The notes under the pieces: generated by a model
What the model was told of the DNA's origin: nothing
Databases searched by the model: none
The model's input: only the letters and a program-made list of their open reading frames with translations
In this document: piece after piece, positions 45,169 to 52,131 of the stretch
How positions within the stretch are numbered: the first letter of the stretch is position 1
Layout: each line of letters starts with the position of its first letter
Translations under genes and position numbers: made by a program
NCBI GenBank assembly: GCA_023150345.1
Contig: JAKLLB010000019.1
Coordinates: forward strand, 1 to 52,131
Reading direction: 5' to 3'
Source of the DNA: Aquabacterium sp.
GTDB taxonomy: Bacteria > Pseudomonadota > Gammaproteobacteria > Burkholderiales > Burkholderiaceae_C
DNA length: 52,131 nucleotides

Positions 45169-45681
45169 TCAACTCTCGGACAGGAGTTGCTCCAACAGAG
45201 CGTGCAGGGCCGGGAAATCCGGTTCGCCGACGTAGCGCTTGACGACTTCGCCGCGCTTGTTGATGAGCACCGTTGTGGGGGTGACGCGAACCTGACCGAA
45301 CTGCCGGGCAATCTCGCCGGTGTTGTCGATTGCAACCCCAAACGGAAGTGACCGGGTCTGCACGAAGCTGGCGACGAAGGCTGGAGGATCGTACTCCATG
45401 GCCACAGCCAGTGTCTCGAAACCACGGCCGCGGTACTTCTGGTAAGTCTCGATGATTCGAGGCATCTCCTTCACGCAGGTCGTGCAGCTCGTGGCCCAGA
45501 AGTTCACCAGTACCACCTGGCCCTTCAGGCGCGCGATGTTGCCCCGGGTACCGTCGAGCAGCGTGTAGTCGACCGCCGGTGCACTGGTGCGGGAAGAGCC
45601 TGCGCCCAGCGCAAACCATGCCAGCACCGCGACAGCGGCGACGATGGTGCCAATGATGGCGAGTCGGATTGATGGCTTCAT
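45169..45681 (-). CDS. TlpA/ResA-like thioredoxin-fold protein
   Basis: A 170-residue membrane-anchored thiol-disulfide protein. One N-terminal membrane segment (about 7-27) is followed by a TlpA-like domain with the active site NFWATSCTTCVKEMP (CTTC, about 69-72), the cis-Pro region RVTPTTVLINKRGEVVKRYVG and a full-length end. It faces the periplasm and could reduce cytochrome c or copper-site thiols. Convergent with lipA. No cytochrome maturation genes are nearby. Confidence 0.9.
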   Translation of the reverse strand: MKPSIRLAIIGTIVAAVAVLAWFALGAGSSRTSAPAVDYTLLDGTRGNIARLKGQVVLVNFWATSCTTCVKEMPRIIETYQKYRGRGFETLAVAMEYDPPAFVASFVQTRSLPFGVAIDNTGEIARQFGQVRVTPTTVLINKRGEVVKRYVGEPDFPALHALLEQLLSES

Positions 45682-45867
45682 GGGGCGCGCAAGAGGTTGT
45701 CGACCAAATCCAGTGTGCAACGCCAACTCCCCCGCGCGGGGCACCCACGGTGCCTGGGGTGGTGCACGATGCAGCCGGCGCATCGTCGGCTCGTGATACG
45801 CCGCCAGTTTAGTTGTGCTGGCGTGGATCCGCTTGCGGCCTGGATCGAATGCCTGGTCACCGAAGTG

Positions 45868-46905
45868 TCATCGGCGGCGCGACAGCTCCAGCGCCAGTGC
45901 CGCCGGCAGACTCTGCGCCAATCCCTCCATGCCGACGCGGGCCGCAGCGCGGTCGTGGTCACCGAGCGGCTCGAAGCCATGGGCCTCGGGATCGATCTCG
46001 ATGAACGGCGGCATGCCGCCGCGCTCGTTCAACGACTTCCTCCACCGTTCCAGCGTGGCCCCCCCCAGCGCCGATGCGTACACCACCGCCTGGGGCATCC
46101 CATCCTCACAGAACTGGCGGGCGGCGTCGACCGAGTTGACGTAGTCAACGATCAAATCCAGGCCCTGGATTGCCTGGCGCACCTGTTGCCTGACGTCCCG
46201 ATCCGGCGCCAGCACCAGTACCTGGCTACCGGCCACGCGACTGACATCGGCAGCTGGCCGCCGATCGAGCGAAGTGGCGGGCACCAACCCGTCGAAGAGC
46301 AGGACGACGGTCGTATGCACCTCGGTCTCGACACTCAGTCGCGCGCCCAACGCTTGCGCTGCACTGCGCATCAGGTACCAACTCAGGGGCTCGGAATGCT
46401 CGGCAGGGCTCGTCCGGCGATTGAACCGACACACCAGCAGGGCCTGTGGTGCGCCTTCACGTGGGGCCAAACGCATGGCCACCGCCGAGGCTGCGGATTC
46501 GCTGCACCACGCCAGCAGCGACTGGACCAGCGTGCCAACAAGGCTCAGGTCGGCCATGACCGTGACCGGTTTCACCTGCTCGCGGAACTCCACCGCCATC
46601 GGTCCTGCCGCGACCCGATGGTCGGTCAGCAACTGGTTGAGAGCCAGCGCGAGGTCCACTGGCTCCTCCGTCACCCGGAATTCGCCGGACGCGAGGCGGG
46701 CAATCTGCTGGCCGACCATGCCGGCACGGCGCGCTGCGGCAAGGTCTTCGCACAGCGCCTGCAGTTCCATTTGGCCCGGTCGTACTCCCTGGCGCAGTTC
46801 CTGTACGCGATCGAGGGCGCGGGTCAACGGCGCCGCGGTTTCAGAGGCGACGAGGCCCAGCACACTGCGCAGCACTTCGGCGACGGGCGGGTCGGAAGAA
46901 GTCAT
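45868..46905 (-). CDS. Degenerate histidine-kinase-like protein with receiver-like end
   Basis: A 345-residue protein. The first part resembles a dimerisation helix region and a GHKL ATPase fold (ALNQLLTDHRVAAGP, ADLSLVGTLVQSLLAWCSESA), but the usual phospho-His, N-box Asn and G-box glycines are missing. The final 130 residues (SQVLVLAPDRDVRQQVRQAIQGLDLIVDYVNSVDAARQFCEDGMPQAVVYAS) look like a receiver fold without the phospho-acceptor Asp. It is probably a non-catalytic kinase relative, perhaps a scaffold. Alternative: an unrelated protein of the same fold. The next gene on this strand is the TlpA-like gene, 186 bp downstream. Confidence 0.6.
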   Translation of the reverse strand: MTSSDPPVAEVLRSVLGLVASETAAPLTRALDRVQELRQGVRPGQMELQALCEDLAAARRAGMVGQQIARLASGEFRVTEEPVDLALALNQLLTDHRVAAGPMAVEFREQVKPVTVMADLSLVGTLVQSLLAWCSESAASAVAMRLAPREGAPQALLVCRFNRRTSPAEHSEPLSWYLMRSAAQALGARLSVETEVHTTVVLLFDGLVPATSLDRRPAADVSRVAGSQVLVLAPDRDVRQQVRQAIQGLDLIVDYVNSVDAARQFCEDGMPQAVVYASALGGATLERWRKSLNERGGMPPFIEIDPEAHGFEPLGDHDRAAARVGMEGLAQSLPAALALELSRRR

Positions 46906-47069
46906 CCGTGATCCTGCGGGCCCGGCGGGCCAGTTGAATTCGTGGAAACCTGACGATGGTCCGCGCGCGCCCGCCTGGGTGTCGATCCCGGGCGTATGGG
47001 GGGGTGTGTGCGAATCGAGCAGTATTTCACGCTTCGATACAGGCCGGCACCCCCCAGGATAATGACGCG

Positions 47070-47594
47070 ATGAACCGAATCACGCTTGCCATCCTCGTTG
47101 CCTCGACACTCGCTGCGCAGGCCTGCGCGCCGGCGCTCGACTGGCGCGAGTTCCGAGCGGAAGGCACCCCGCTGAAGGCGCAGTTTCCGTGCCGTCCGGC
47201 AGGCCATCAGCGACAAGTCGAACTGGCGGGGCGGCAGGTGGCACTGCGCATCTACGCCTGCCAGGCCGAGGGGTTGGTCTTCGCGCTGGGTCATGCCGAC
47301 GTGGGCGATCCGGCGAACGTGGAGCCTGCGCTGCGAGCCATGCTGCAGGCCGGGAAGGGCAACATCGACGGTCGCGTCGTCGACGACCAGCCGTCGACTG
47401 TTCCCGGTATGACTCCCCAGCCGCAAGCACGATCTTGGCGCCTTGCCGGCCAGCTGGGGGACGGACGCGCCCACGCGTCGCACCTGGTGGTCTTTTCGTA
47501 CGGAACTCTGGTGGCTCAAGGCACGGTCGGTGGGCCGGCGCTCAACGACGAGCAGGTGCGGACGTTCCTGCACTCGATCGAGGTGCGGCCGTGA
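47070..47594 (+). CDS. Exported protein of unknown function
   Basis: A 174-residue protein with a signal-like N-terminus (MNRITLAILVASTLAAQAC) that ends in a cysteine. A lipobox is possible but not canonical, with Ala rather than Leu at -3. The mature part has EFRAEGTPLKAQFPCRPAG and a late FSYGTLVAQGTVGGPALNDEQVRTFLHSIE. This pattern is seen in small periplasmic proteins of Burkholderiales. No catalytic motif is visible. Start 47070 is the only plausible one for the signal segment. The MFS gene follows 58 bp later. Confidence 0.75.
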   Translation: MNRITLAILVASTLAAQACAPALDWREFRAEGTPLKAQFPCRPAGHQRQVELAGRQVALRIYACQAEGLVFALGHADVGDPANVEPALRAMLQAGKGNIDGRVVDDQPSTVPGMTPQPQARSWRLAGQLGDGRAHASHLVVFSYGTLVAQGTVGGPALNDEQVRTFLHSIEVRP

Positions 47595-47652
47595 TCGTTG
47601 TGCTCGGTGCGAGCGGCCGATGGTCGAAGCGTCCTGCCCTCGAGGTCTGGCG

Positions 47653-48948
47653 ATGAGTGCTGCCGGCCGCGTTCGGCAACCGGATTCGAGAGGGGCCGAT
47701 CCGGCAATGCTTCCACGCCGGGAAGCGGTCATCATGCTCTTGGCGTTTGCGAGCGCTTACTTTTTGTCGGCACTTATACGGGCGGTCACCGCGACGCTGG
47801 CGCCGGTGTTCAGCCAAGAGCTCGCGCTGGGCGCAGCGCAGCTGGGTCTCCTGGCGGGGGCCTATTTCGTGGGGTTTGCGGCCATGCAGCTGCCGCTGGG
47901 CATCACGCTGGACCGATACGGCCCACGGCGGGTGCTCATTTCGCTGCTCGCCGTCGCTGTCGCTGGCAGCGTGGCGTTCGCGGTCGCTCAGACACTGCCT
48001 CAACTGCTCCTGGCGCGGTTCTTCATCGGCGTCGGAGTGGCCGGTTGCCTGATGGCGCCTCTGACGGCCTATCGCCATCACTTCGCGCCCGAACTTCAGT
48101 TGCGTGCCAACGCCTGGATGCTGATGACCGGCTCCTTCGGCATGCTGGCCTCGACGCTGCCGGTGCAGTGGTTGCTGCCGCATACCGGGTGGCGTGGACT
48201 GTTCGTGGGTCTGGCCTTTGCAGTGTTGATCGCCATGGTCGTGGTGGCGCGAGCGGTCCCGCGGGACAGGCCGCACCGCGCCGAGGCCGGCGCACCACCA
48301 GGCGCCGCGAACGCTCGCACCGGCTACGCACAAGTGTTCGCGCACCCGTCGTTCATCGCATTGGCGCCGATGGGGTTCTTCGCCTATGGCGGGCTCGTGG
48401 CGATGCAGACGCTCTGGATCGGCCCATGGCTGACCCAGGTTGCCGGCTACAGCCCCTCGGCCGCTGCAGTCGGGCTGTTCGCGGTCAACACCAGCATGTT
48501 GTTGACCTTTCTCGCTTGGGGCGTCGCCATTCCTCGCCTGCTTCGCATGGGCTGGCCGGGTGAACGCGTGATCGCCGCTGCGTGGTGGCCGGGTTGCCTG
48601 GTGCTGGCGGTCATCGTTTGGTTGGGCGAGGGGGCAGCAACCACATGGTGGGCGCTGTGGTGCGTGTGCACCAGCGTGGTGTCGTTGAGCCAGCCCGCGC
48701 TGGGCCAGGCGTTTCCAGCAGCGCTCGCCGGGCGCGCGTTGTCGGCATACAACTTGATCCTCTTCGCAGGTGTCTTCGTCGTCCAATGGGGCCTGGGCCT
48801 GCTGATCGATCTGTTGCAGGGCAGTGGCTGGAGCACGAAGGCTGCGTATCGGGCGGCATTTGGAGTCTTCCTGGTCGCGTGCATCGCATCGTTCGCCTGG
48901 TTCGTCTTGCGCCGGCGCGGCTCGCCGCAGCCCGATCCGACGAGATAA
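47653..48948 (+). CDS. MFS transporter
   Basis: A 431-residue permease with about twelve hydrophobic segments. The MFS loop signature between helices 2 and 3 reads GITLDRYGPRRVLISL. A cytoplasmic loop rich in Pro, Arg and Ala (about residues 195-215) separates the two six-helix halves. No substrate-specific motif is clear. It sits upstream of the PTS genes on the same strand with a 25-bp gap. Confidence 0.85.
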   Translation: MSAAGRVRQPDSRGADPAMLPRREAVIMLLAFASAYFLSALIRAVTATLAPVFSQELALGAAQLGLLAGAYFVGFAAMQLPLGITLDRYGPRRVLISLLAVAVAGSVAFAVAQTLPQLLLARFFIGVGVAGCLMAPLTAYRHHFAPELQLRANAWMLMTGSFGMLASTLPVQWLLPHTGWRGLFVGLAFAVLIAMVVVARAVPRDRPHRAEAGAPPGAANARTGYAQVFAHPSFIALAPMGFFAYGGLVAMQTLWIGPWLTQVAGYSPSAAAVGLFAVNTSMLLTFLAWGVAIPRLLRMGWPGERVIAAAWWPGCLVLAVIVWLGEGAATTWWALWCVCTSVVSLSQPALGQAFPAALAGRALSAYNLILFAGVFVVQWGLGLLIDLLQGSGWSTKAAYRAAFGVFLVACIASFAWFVLRRRGSPQPDPTR

Positions 48949-48973
48949 TGGTTCGAAGCTCTGTCCCTTGAAC

Positions 48974-49393
48974 ATGCCGCGCCTGCTTGTCATCGCCCAC
49001 GTGCCCCTGGCCAGTGCCTTCAAGTCCGTGGCGTCACATGTCTACCCCGAGGCCGCGGGCGAAGTGATCGCCGTCGACGTTCAGCCCGCTCAAACCTGCG
49101 AGGCAGTGGACGATCAGCTACGAGAAGTTCTTGCGCCACTTGAGGGGCAAGAAGTCCTGGTGCTTGCAGACGTGTTCGGCGCGACGCCATGCAACGTGGC
49201 CCAGCGCCTCGCCGAGCGCCCCAATACCCGAGTGCTCACCGGAGCCAACGTCCCGATGCTGTGGCGGGCACTGAGTTACCGCCACCAGCCGCTGGAGCGG
49301 TTGTGTGCGCTGGCGATGGCTGGCGCGACCCAAGGCGTCATCCAGTTGGCCCCAAAGCAGCCCCCAGAATCAGGTGAACCTGTTCCCAAATGA
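48974..49393 (+). CDS. PTS EIIA component, mannose/fructose (EIIA-Man) type
   Basis: A 139-residue EIIA with RLLVIAHVPLASAF at the start: the His at position 9 is the phosphorylation site. VLVLADVFGATPCNVAQRL and NVPMLWRALSYR complete the family pattern. It is followed at once by HPr (4-bp overlap) and EI. No EIIB, EIIC or EIID genes are in the window, so a regulatory phosphorelay is more likely than sugar uptake. Confidence 0.9.
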   Translation: MPRLLVIAHVPLASAFKSVASHVYPEAAGEVIAVDVQPAQTCEAVDDQLREVLAPLEGQEVLVLADVFGATPCNVAQRLAERPNTRVLTGANVPMLWRALSYRHQPLERLCALAMAGATQGVIQLAPKQPPESGEPVPK

Positions 49394-49659
49394 TCACGAG
49401 CAACATCACCATCAGCAACAAGCTCGGCCTGCACGCGCGCGCGTCGGCCAAGCTCACGAAGCTGGCGGGCGGCTTCAAGAGTGAGGTGTATCTGGCGCGC
49501 AACGGGCGCCGAATCAACGCCAAGAGCATCATGGGTGTGATGATGCTCGCCGCGGGGATGGGTGCCGAGATCACGATCGAAACCGATGGACCCGACGAGG
49601 ACGCTGCGATGGCGGCCATTCGGGCAATCATCGAGGACAAGTTCGGCGAAGGGCAGTGA
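49390..49659 (+). CDS. ptsH: Phosphocarrier protein HPr
   Basis: An 89-residue HPr. Active-site His is in NKLGLHARASAKL (position 15), and the regulatory Ser region NAKSIMGVMMLAAGMGAEI is conserved. Its start overlaps the EIIA stop by 4 bp. It passes phosphate from EI to the EIIA. Confidence 0.95.
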   Translation: MITSNITISNKLGLHARASAKLTKLAGGFKSEVYLARNGRRINAKSIMGVMMLAAGMGAEITIETDGPDEDAAMAAIRAIIEDKFGEGQ

Positions 49660-49717
49660 CCAGGCAGCGCGCGTCCGCGGGCCTGTGCTGGTGCTGCGGG
49701 CGATCACAGGAGGTCCG

Positions 49718-51502
49718 GTGAGCATCCAGGTCTTCGGTTTGCCGGTTTCACGCGGCGTGGCGATCGGCCGTGCAGTTCTGGTCGCATCCAGCCGCGTCGA
49801 CGTGGCGCACTATTTCGTCGACCCCGCGTCCGTGCCCGACGAGATCACGCGGCTGCGCCACGCCCGCGACGTCGTCGTCAACGAAATCGACGCCCTGAAG
49901 CAGGAACTGCCGACCGACGCACCACCCGAACTGGACGCGCTGCTCGACGTGCACCTGATGCTGTTGCGTGACGACGTTCTGGCCGAGGCCACCAAGCAGT
50001 GGGTGTCGGAGAGGCACTACAACGCCGAGTGGGCAGTGACCGCGCAGACCGAGGTGCTGGCGCGGCAGTTCGACGAAATGGAGGACGACTACCTGCGAGA
50101 GCGCAAGGCGGACATCGAACAGGTGGCCGAGCGTCTCCTGCGTGCCTTGTCACGCGAGGAGCCGGACCCATCGGCTCGTCCGGTGGGTGTTCACGACTTC
50201 GGCGGCGAGGATCCACTTGTCCTTGTCGCCAACGACATCGCGCCAGCGGACATGCTCCAGTTCAAGGGCAGCGTCTTCACTGGTTTCGTCACGGACGTCG
50301 GTGGGCGCACCTCGCACACGGCCATCGTGGCGCGCAGCATGGATATTCCGGCCGTGGTCGGGGCGCGGGAGGCGAGCCGGCTGATTCGCCAGGACGACTG
50401 GCTCATCATCGACGGCGATGCGGGCGTCGTCCTGATCAATCCGTCCCCCATCGTCCTGGAGGAATACCGCTTTCGGCAGCGCCAGAGCGAGCTCGAGCGC
50501 GCTCGGCTGGACCGTCTGCGCCACACGCCGTCGGTCACGCTCGACGGCGAAGCCATCGAGCTGCATGCCAACATCGAGTTGCCCGGAGACGCGGTTCATG
50601 CGTTGGAAGCGGGGGCTGTCGGGGTGGGTCTGTTCAGGACCGAGTTTCTGTTCATGAACAGGGGCGCCGATCTTCCCGACGAGGATGAGCAGTTCGAAGC
50701 CTACCGCGGTGCGGTGCAGGCCATGCAGGGTCTGCCCGTCACGATACGGACTGTGGACATAGGCGCGGACAAGCCGCTCGACCGCATGTCGATCAACGAG
50801 CTGCGCCACGAACACGTACTGAACCCGGCGCTGGGCCTGCGCGCGATACGTTGGAGCCTATCGGAGCCGGCCATGTTCCGGCAGCAACTGAGGGCCATAC
50901 TGCGCGCGAGCGCCTACGGGAAGGTACGCATCCTCGTGCCCATGGTCGCCCACCGTACCGAGGTCCGCCTGATCACAGAAGCCGTGGCACGGGCCCGCGA
51001 GCAACTTCAGGACTCGGGTCAGCCGTTCACACCCGTGGAACTGGGCGCGATGATCGAAGTGCCTGCTGCGGCGATGATGACCTCGTGGCTGCTTCGACAC
51101 TTCGACTTCGTTTCCATCGGCACCAACGACCTCATCCAGTACACCCTGGCCATCGATCGCGCCGACGAAACCGTGGCGCACCTGTACGACTCCTGGCACC
51201 CCGCGGTGTTGCGTCTCATACAGGAGGTGATCGACGCCAGCCGTCTTGCGGTCAAGCCGGTCAGCATCTGCGGCGAGATGGCCGGTGACGTTGCGTTCAC
51301 GGAACTGCTCTTGGCCATGGGGCTGCGCAGCTTTTCCATGCATCCTGCCCAGATCTCTGCCGTCAAGCAGCGAATCCTGCGCTCCGACAGTCAGAAGCTG
51401 CGGCGCATGCTTGACGCGGCAACGCAGTCCGAGCAGCCCGCCCTGGCGTGGCGGCAGGAGCTGCTGGCCGCTGGGATCCGACCCGCCGGCCTGCCCTTGT
51501 AG
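49718..51502 (+). CDS. ptsI: PTS phosphotransferase enzyme I
   Basis: A 594-residue enzyme. It has the N-terminal HPr-binding helices, the phospho-His domain GGRTSHTAIVARSMDIPAVVG (about residue 200), and the PEP-binding barrel with LFRTEFLFM, RTVDIGADKPL, GLRAIRWSL, GAMIEVPAAAMM and SIGTNDLIQYTLAIDR. Catalytic Cys lies in KPVSICGEMAGD. GTG 49718 is set by the AGGAGGT Shine-Dalgarno 4 bases before it. An upstream extension in the same frame overlaps ptsH and is not needed. Confidence 0.95.
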   Translation: MSIQVFGLPVSRGVAIGRAVLVASSRVDVAHYFVDPASVPDEITRLRHARDVVVNEIDALKQELPTDAPPELDALLDVHLMLLRDDVLAEATKQWVSERHYNAEWAVTAQTEVLARQFDEMEDDYLRERKADIEQVAERLLRALSREEPDPSARPVGVHDFGGEDPLVLVANDIAPADMLQFKGSVFTGFVTDVGGRTSHTAIVARSMDIPAVVGAREASRLIRQDDWLIIDGDAGVVLINPSPIVLEEYRFRQRQSELERARLDRLRHTPSVTLDGEAIELHANIELPGDAVHALEAGAVGVGLFRTEFLFMNRGADLPDEDEQFEAYRGAVQAMQGLPVTIRTVDIGADKPLDRMSINELRHEHVLNPALGLRAIRWSLSEPAMFRQQLRAILRASAYGKVRILVPMVAHRTEVRLITEAVARAREQLQDSGQPFTPVELGAMIEVPAAAMMTSWLLRHFDFVSIGTNDLIQYTLAIDRADETVAHLYDSWHPAVLRLIQEVIDASRLAVKPVSICGEMAGDVAFTELLLAMGLRSFSMHPAQISAVKQRILRSDSQKLRRMLDAATQSEQPALAWRQELLAAGIRPAGLPL

Positions 51503-51512
51503 TTCCACCACC

Positions 51513-51540
51513 GGACCCCACCTGGGCACGCGAGGGGTCC
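51513..51540 (+). terminator. Hairpin after ptsI
   Basis: GGACCCC (51513-51519) pairs with GGGGTCC (51534-51540). There is no T-run, so it is a weak or factor-assisted terminator of the PTS operon. Confidence 0.45.
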
Positions 51541-51676
51541 GCTGCGTGCCGGGCGAAGCGAGACGCGCACCGCAGGATCGCACGACTCATCGTGTCCCAA
51601 CATGTCGCAGCGCGATCATCTGGACTCGGTGCGCGACAGGCGTGAGCGTCCCGACGCCTGTCTTCACCGACGACTG

Positions 51677-51706
51677 TTGACGAAAGCAAGATAAACCAGC
51701 CATAAT
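51677..51706 (+). promoter_or_regulatory. rRNA promoter P1
   Basis: TTGACG (51677-51682) and CATAAT (51701-51706) with 18 bp between. The downstream CGCTGATC word is repeated after P2, which suggests duplication of the promoter unit. Confidence 0.7.
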
Positions 51707-51847
51707 CGCAGGCTCCGCTGATCACAGCGTCCTTTGCGGGACGATGGCGGAGGCAGCGGGCGCGATGCGTTGGCTGTGTGATGTCCGCGACGGTCCGCGA
51801 CGCCGGGGCTCCAGACTGTGAGCTTCAACGTTTAGTGAGACGGGGTG

Positions 51848-51877
51848 TTGACAGCGCCGCAAAAAAGCTGCCATAAT
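51848..51877 (+). promoter_or_regulatory. rRNA promoter P2
   Basis: Consensus TTGACA (51848-51853) and CATAAT (51872-51877) with an 18-bp spacer containing an A6 tract. P2 is about 170 bp downstream of P1 and about 200 bp before the 16S gene. Confidence 0.8.
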
Positions 51878-51929
51878 CTCATCTCTTCGCTGATCGCGAA
51901 TCAGCAGCGAGCCGAGTGAGTCGCAACCG

Positions 51930-52047
51930 TTCTTTAACAATCAACAGCCGATAAGCGTGGGTGTCTGAAGGAAGAGGTGCTGGGCCCTGAGAAGGGTCTG
52001 GCCGAGAGGCCTACAGATGCTCGCGGTAGAGAAGTGAAGTTCACTTC
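51930..52047 (+). promoter_or_regulatory. rRNA leader with boxA-like element and processing stem
   Basis: TTCTTTAACAA (51930-51940) is the antitermination boxA-like element, and ACAGCCGATAAGCGTGGG after it is typical of betaproteobacterial leaders. The perfect inverted repeat GAAGTGAA-G-TTCACTTC (52031-52047) is probably part of the RNase III processing region. Confidence 0.7.
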
Positions 52048-52075
52048 AATTCCGTTTTGAGCGAATTTCAAGATC

Positions 52076-52131
52076 GAACTGAAGAGTTTGATCCTGGCTC
52101 AGATTGAACGCTGGCGGCATGCCTTACACAT
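52076..52131 (+). rRNA. rrs: 16S ribosomal RNA, 5' end only
   Basis: The sequence GAAGAGTTTGATCCTGGCTC and the following AGATTGAACGCTGGCGGCAT are the universal 16S start. The 5' end is placed at 52076 by aligning to the E. coli AAATTGAAGAG start. The gene runs off the window. Confidence 0.95.

Overview
The window reads as chromosomal DNA of a high-GC betaproteobacterium. The best fit is Burkholderiales, perhaps the Rubrivivax/Leptothrix/Ideonella branch. This is inferred from family content: a dacC-like/D-amino-acid transaminase/YbeD/lipB/lipA cluster, DUF1840 and DUF2783 proteins, PutA without an obvious ribbon-helix-helix start, a PEP-CTERM-like protein, a PilE/FimT/PilV/PilW/PilX/PilY1 operon, an EIIA-Man/HPr/EI cluster, and an rRNA leader with tandem promoters. 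No complete prophage, CRISPR array or intact insertion sequence was found. One transposase remnant is present.

Layout. 1-3.7 kb: HNH endonuclease, then a gene-free stretch holding two tandem tRNA-like elements and further hairpins, then a slipin/SPFH protein and the RNA ligase RtcB. 3.7-4.8 kb: terminators, an IS630-type transposase remnant and a small membrane protein. 4.8-8.2 kb: large secreted ExeM/NucH-type nuclease with an RTX-like tail and a PEP-CTERM-like protein. 8.1-11.1 kb: FAD monooxygenase/VOC/DUF2783 operon with a divergent MarR regulator and a perfect palindrome between them. 11.2-17.1 kb: CoA-transferase/racemase, NUDIX-MBL fusion, PutA. 17.2-21.5 kb: VanZ protein, HemJ-like protein, a candidate antisense-oriented small RNA, HemB, YbeY, PhoH. 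21.6-24.1 kb: a two-component pair whose histidine kinase is broken by an out-of-frame internal deletion. 24.1-25.8 kb: ruvA-ruvB. 26.0-32.3 kb: type IV pilus minor-pilin/PilY1 operon. 32.4-37.5 kb: phosphatase, PEBP protein, DUF1840, a GGDEF-EAL protein with a changed GGDEF motif, and an HD-GYP protein. 37.7-39.9 kb: pobR/pobA for 4-hydroxybenzoate. 39.9-45.1 kb: ferredoxin, hydrolase, D,D-carboxypeptidase, transaminase and lipoate synthesis. 45.2-48.9 kb: thioredoxin-like protein, degenerate kinase-like protein, small exported protein, MFS transporter. 49.0-51.5 kb: PTS phosphorelay. 51.5-52.1 kb: rRNA promoters, leader and the first bases of 16S rRNA.

The most interesting area is 764-3614. 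Two tRNA mimics that cannot decode, plus other folded RNA segments, lie directly upstream of a membrane-scaffold protein and an RNA ligase. This suggests an RNA-repair locus with its own structured noncoding RNA. The second notable candidate is the roughly 110-nt RNA on the minus strand at 18838-18948, which presents a CCUCCC loop.

All calls come from reading sequence and translated motifs by eye. No database search or folding program was run, so homology calls rest on recognised motifs, lengths and gene order.
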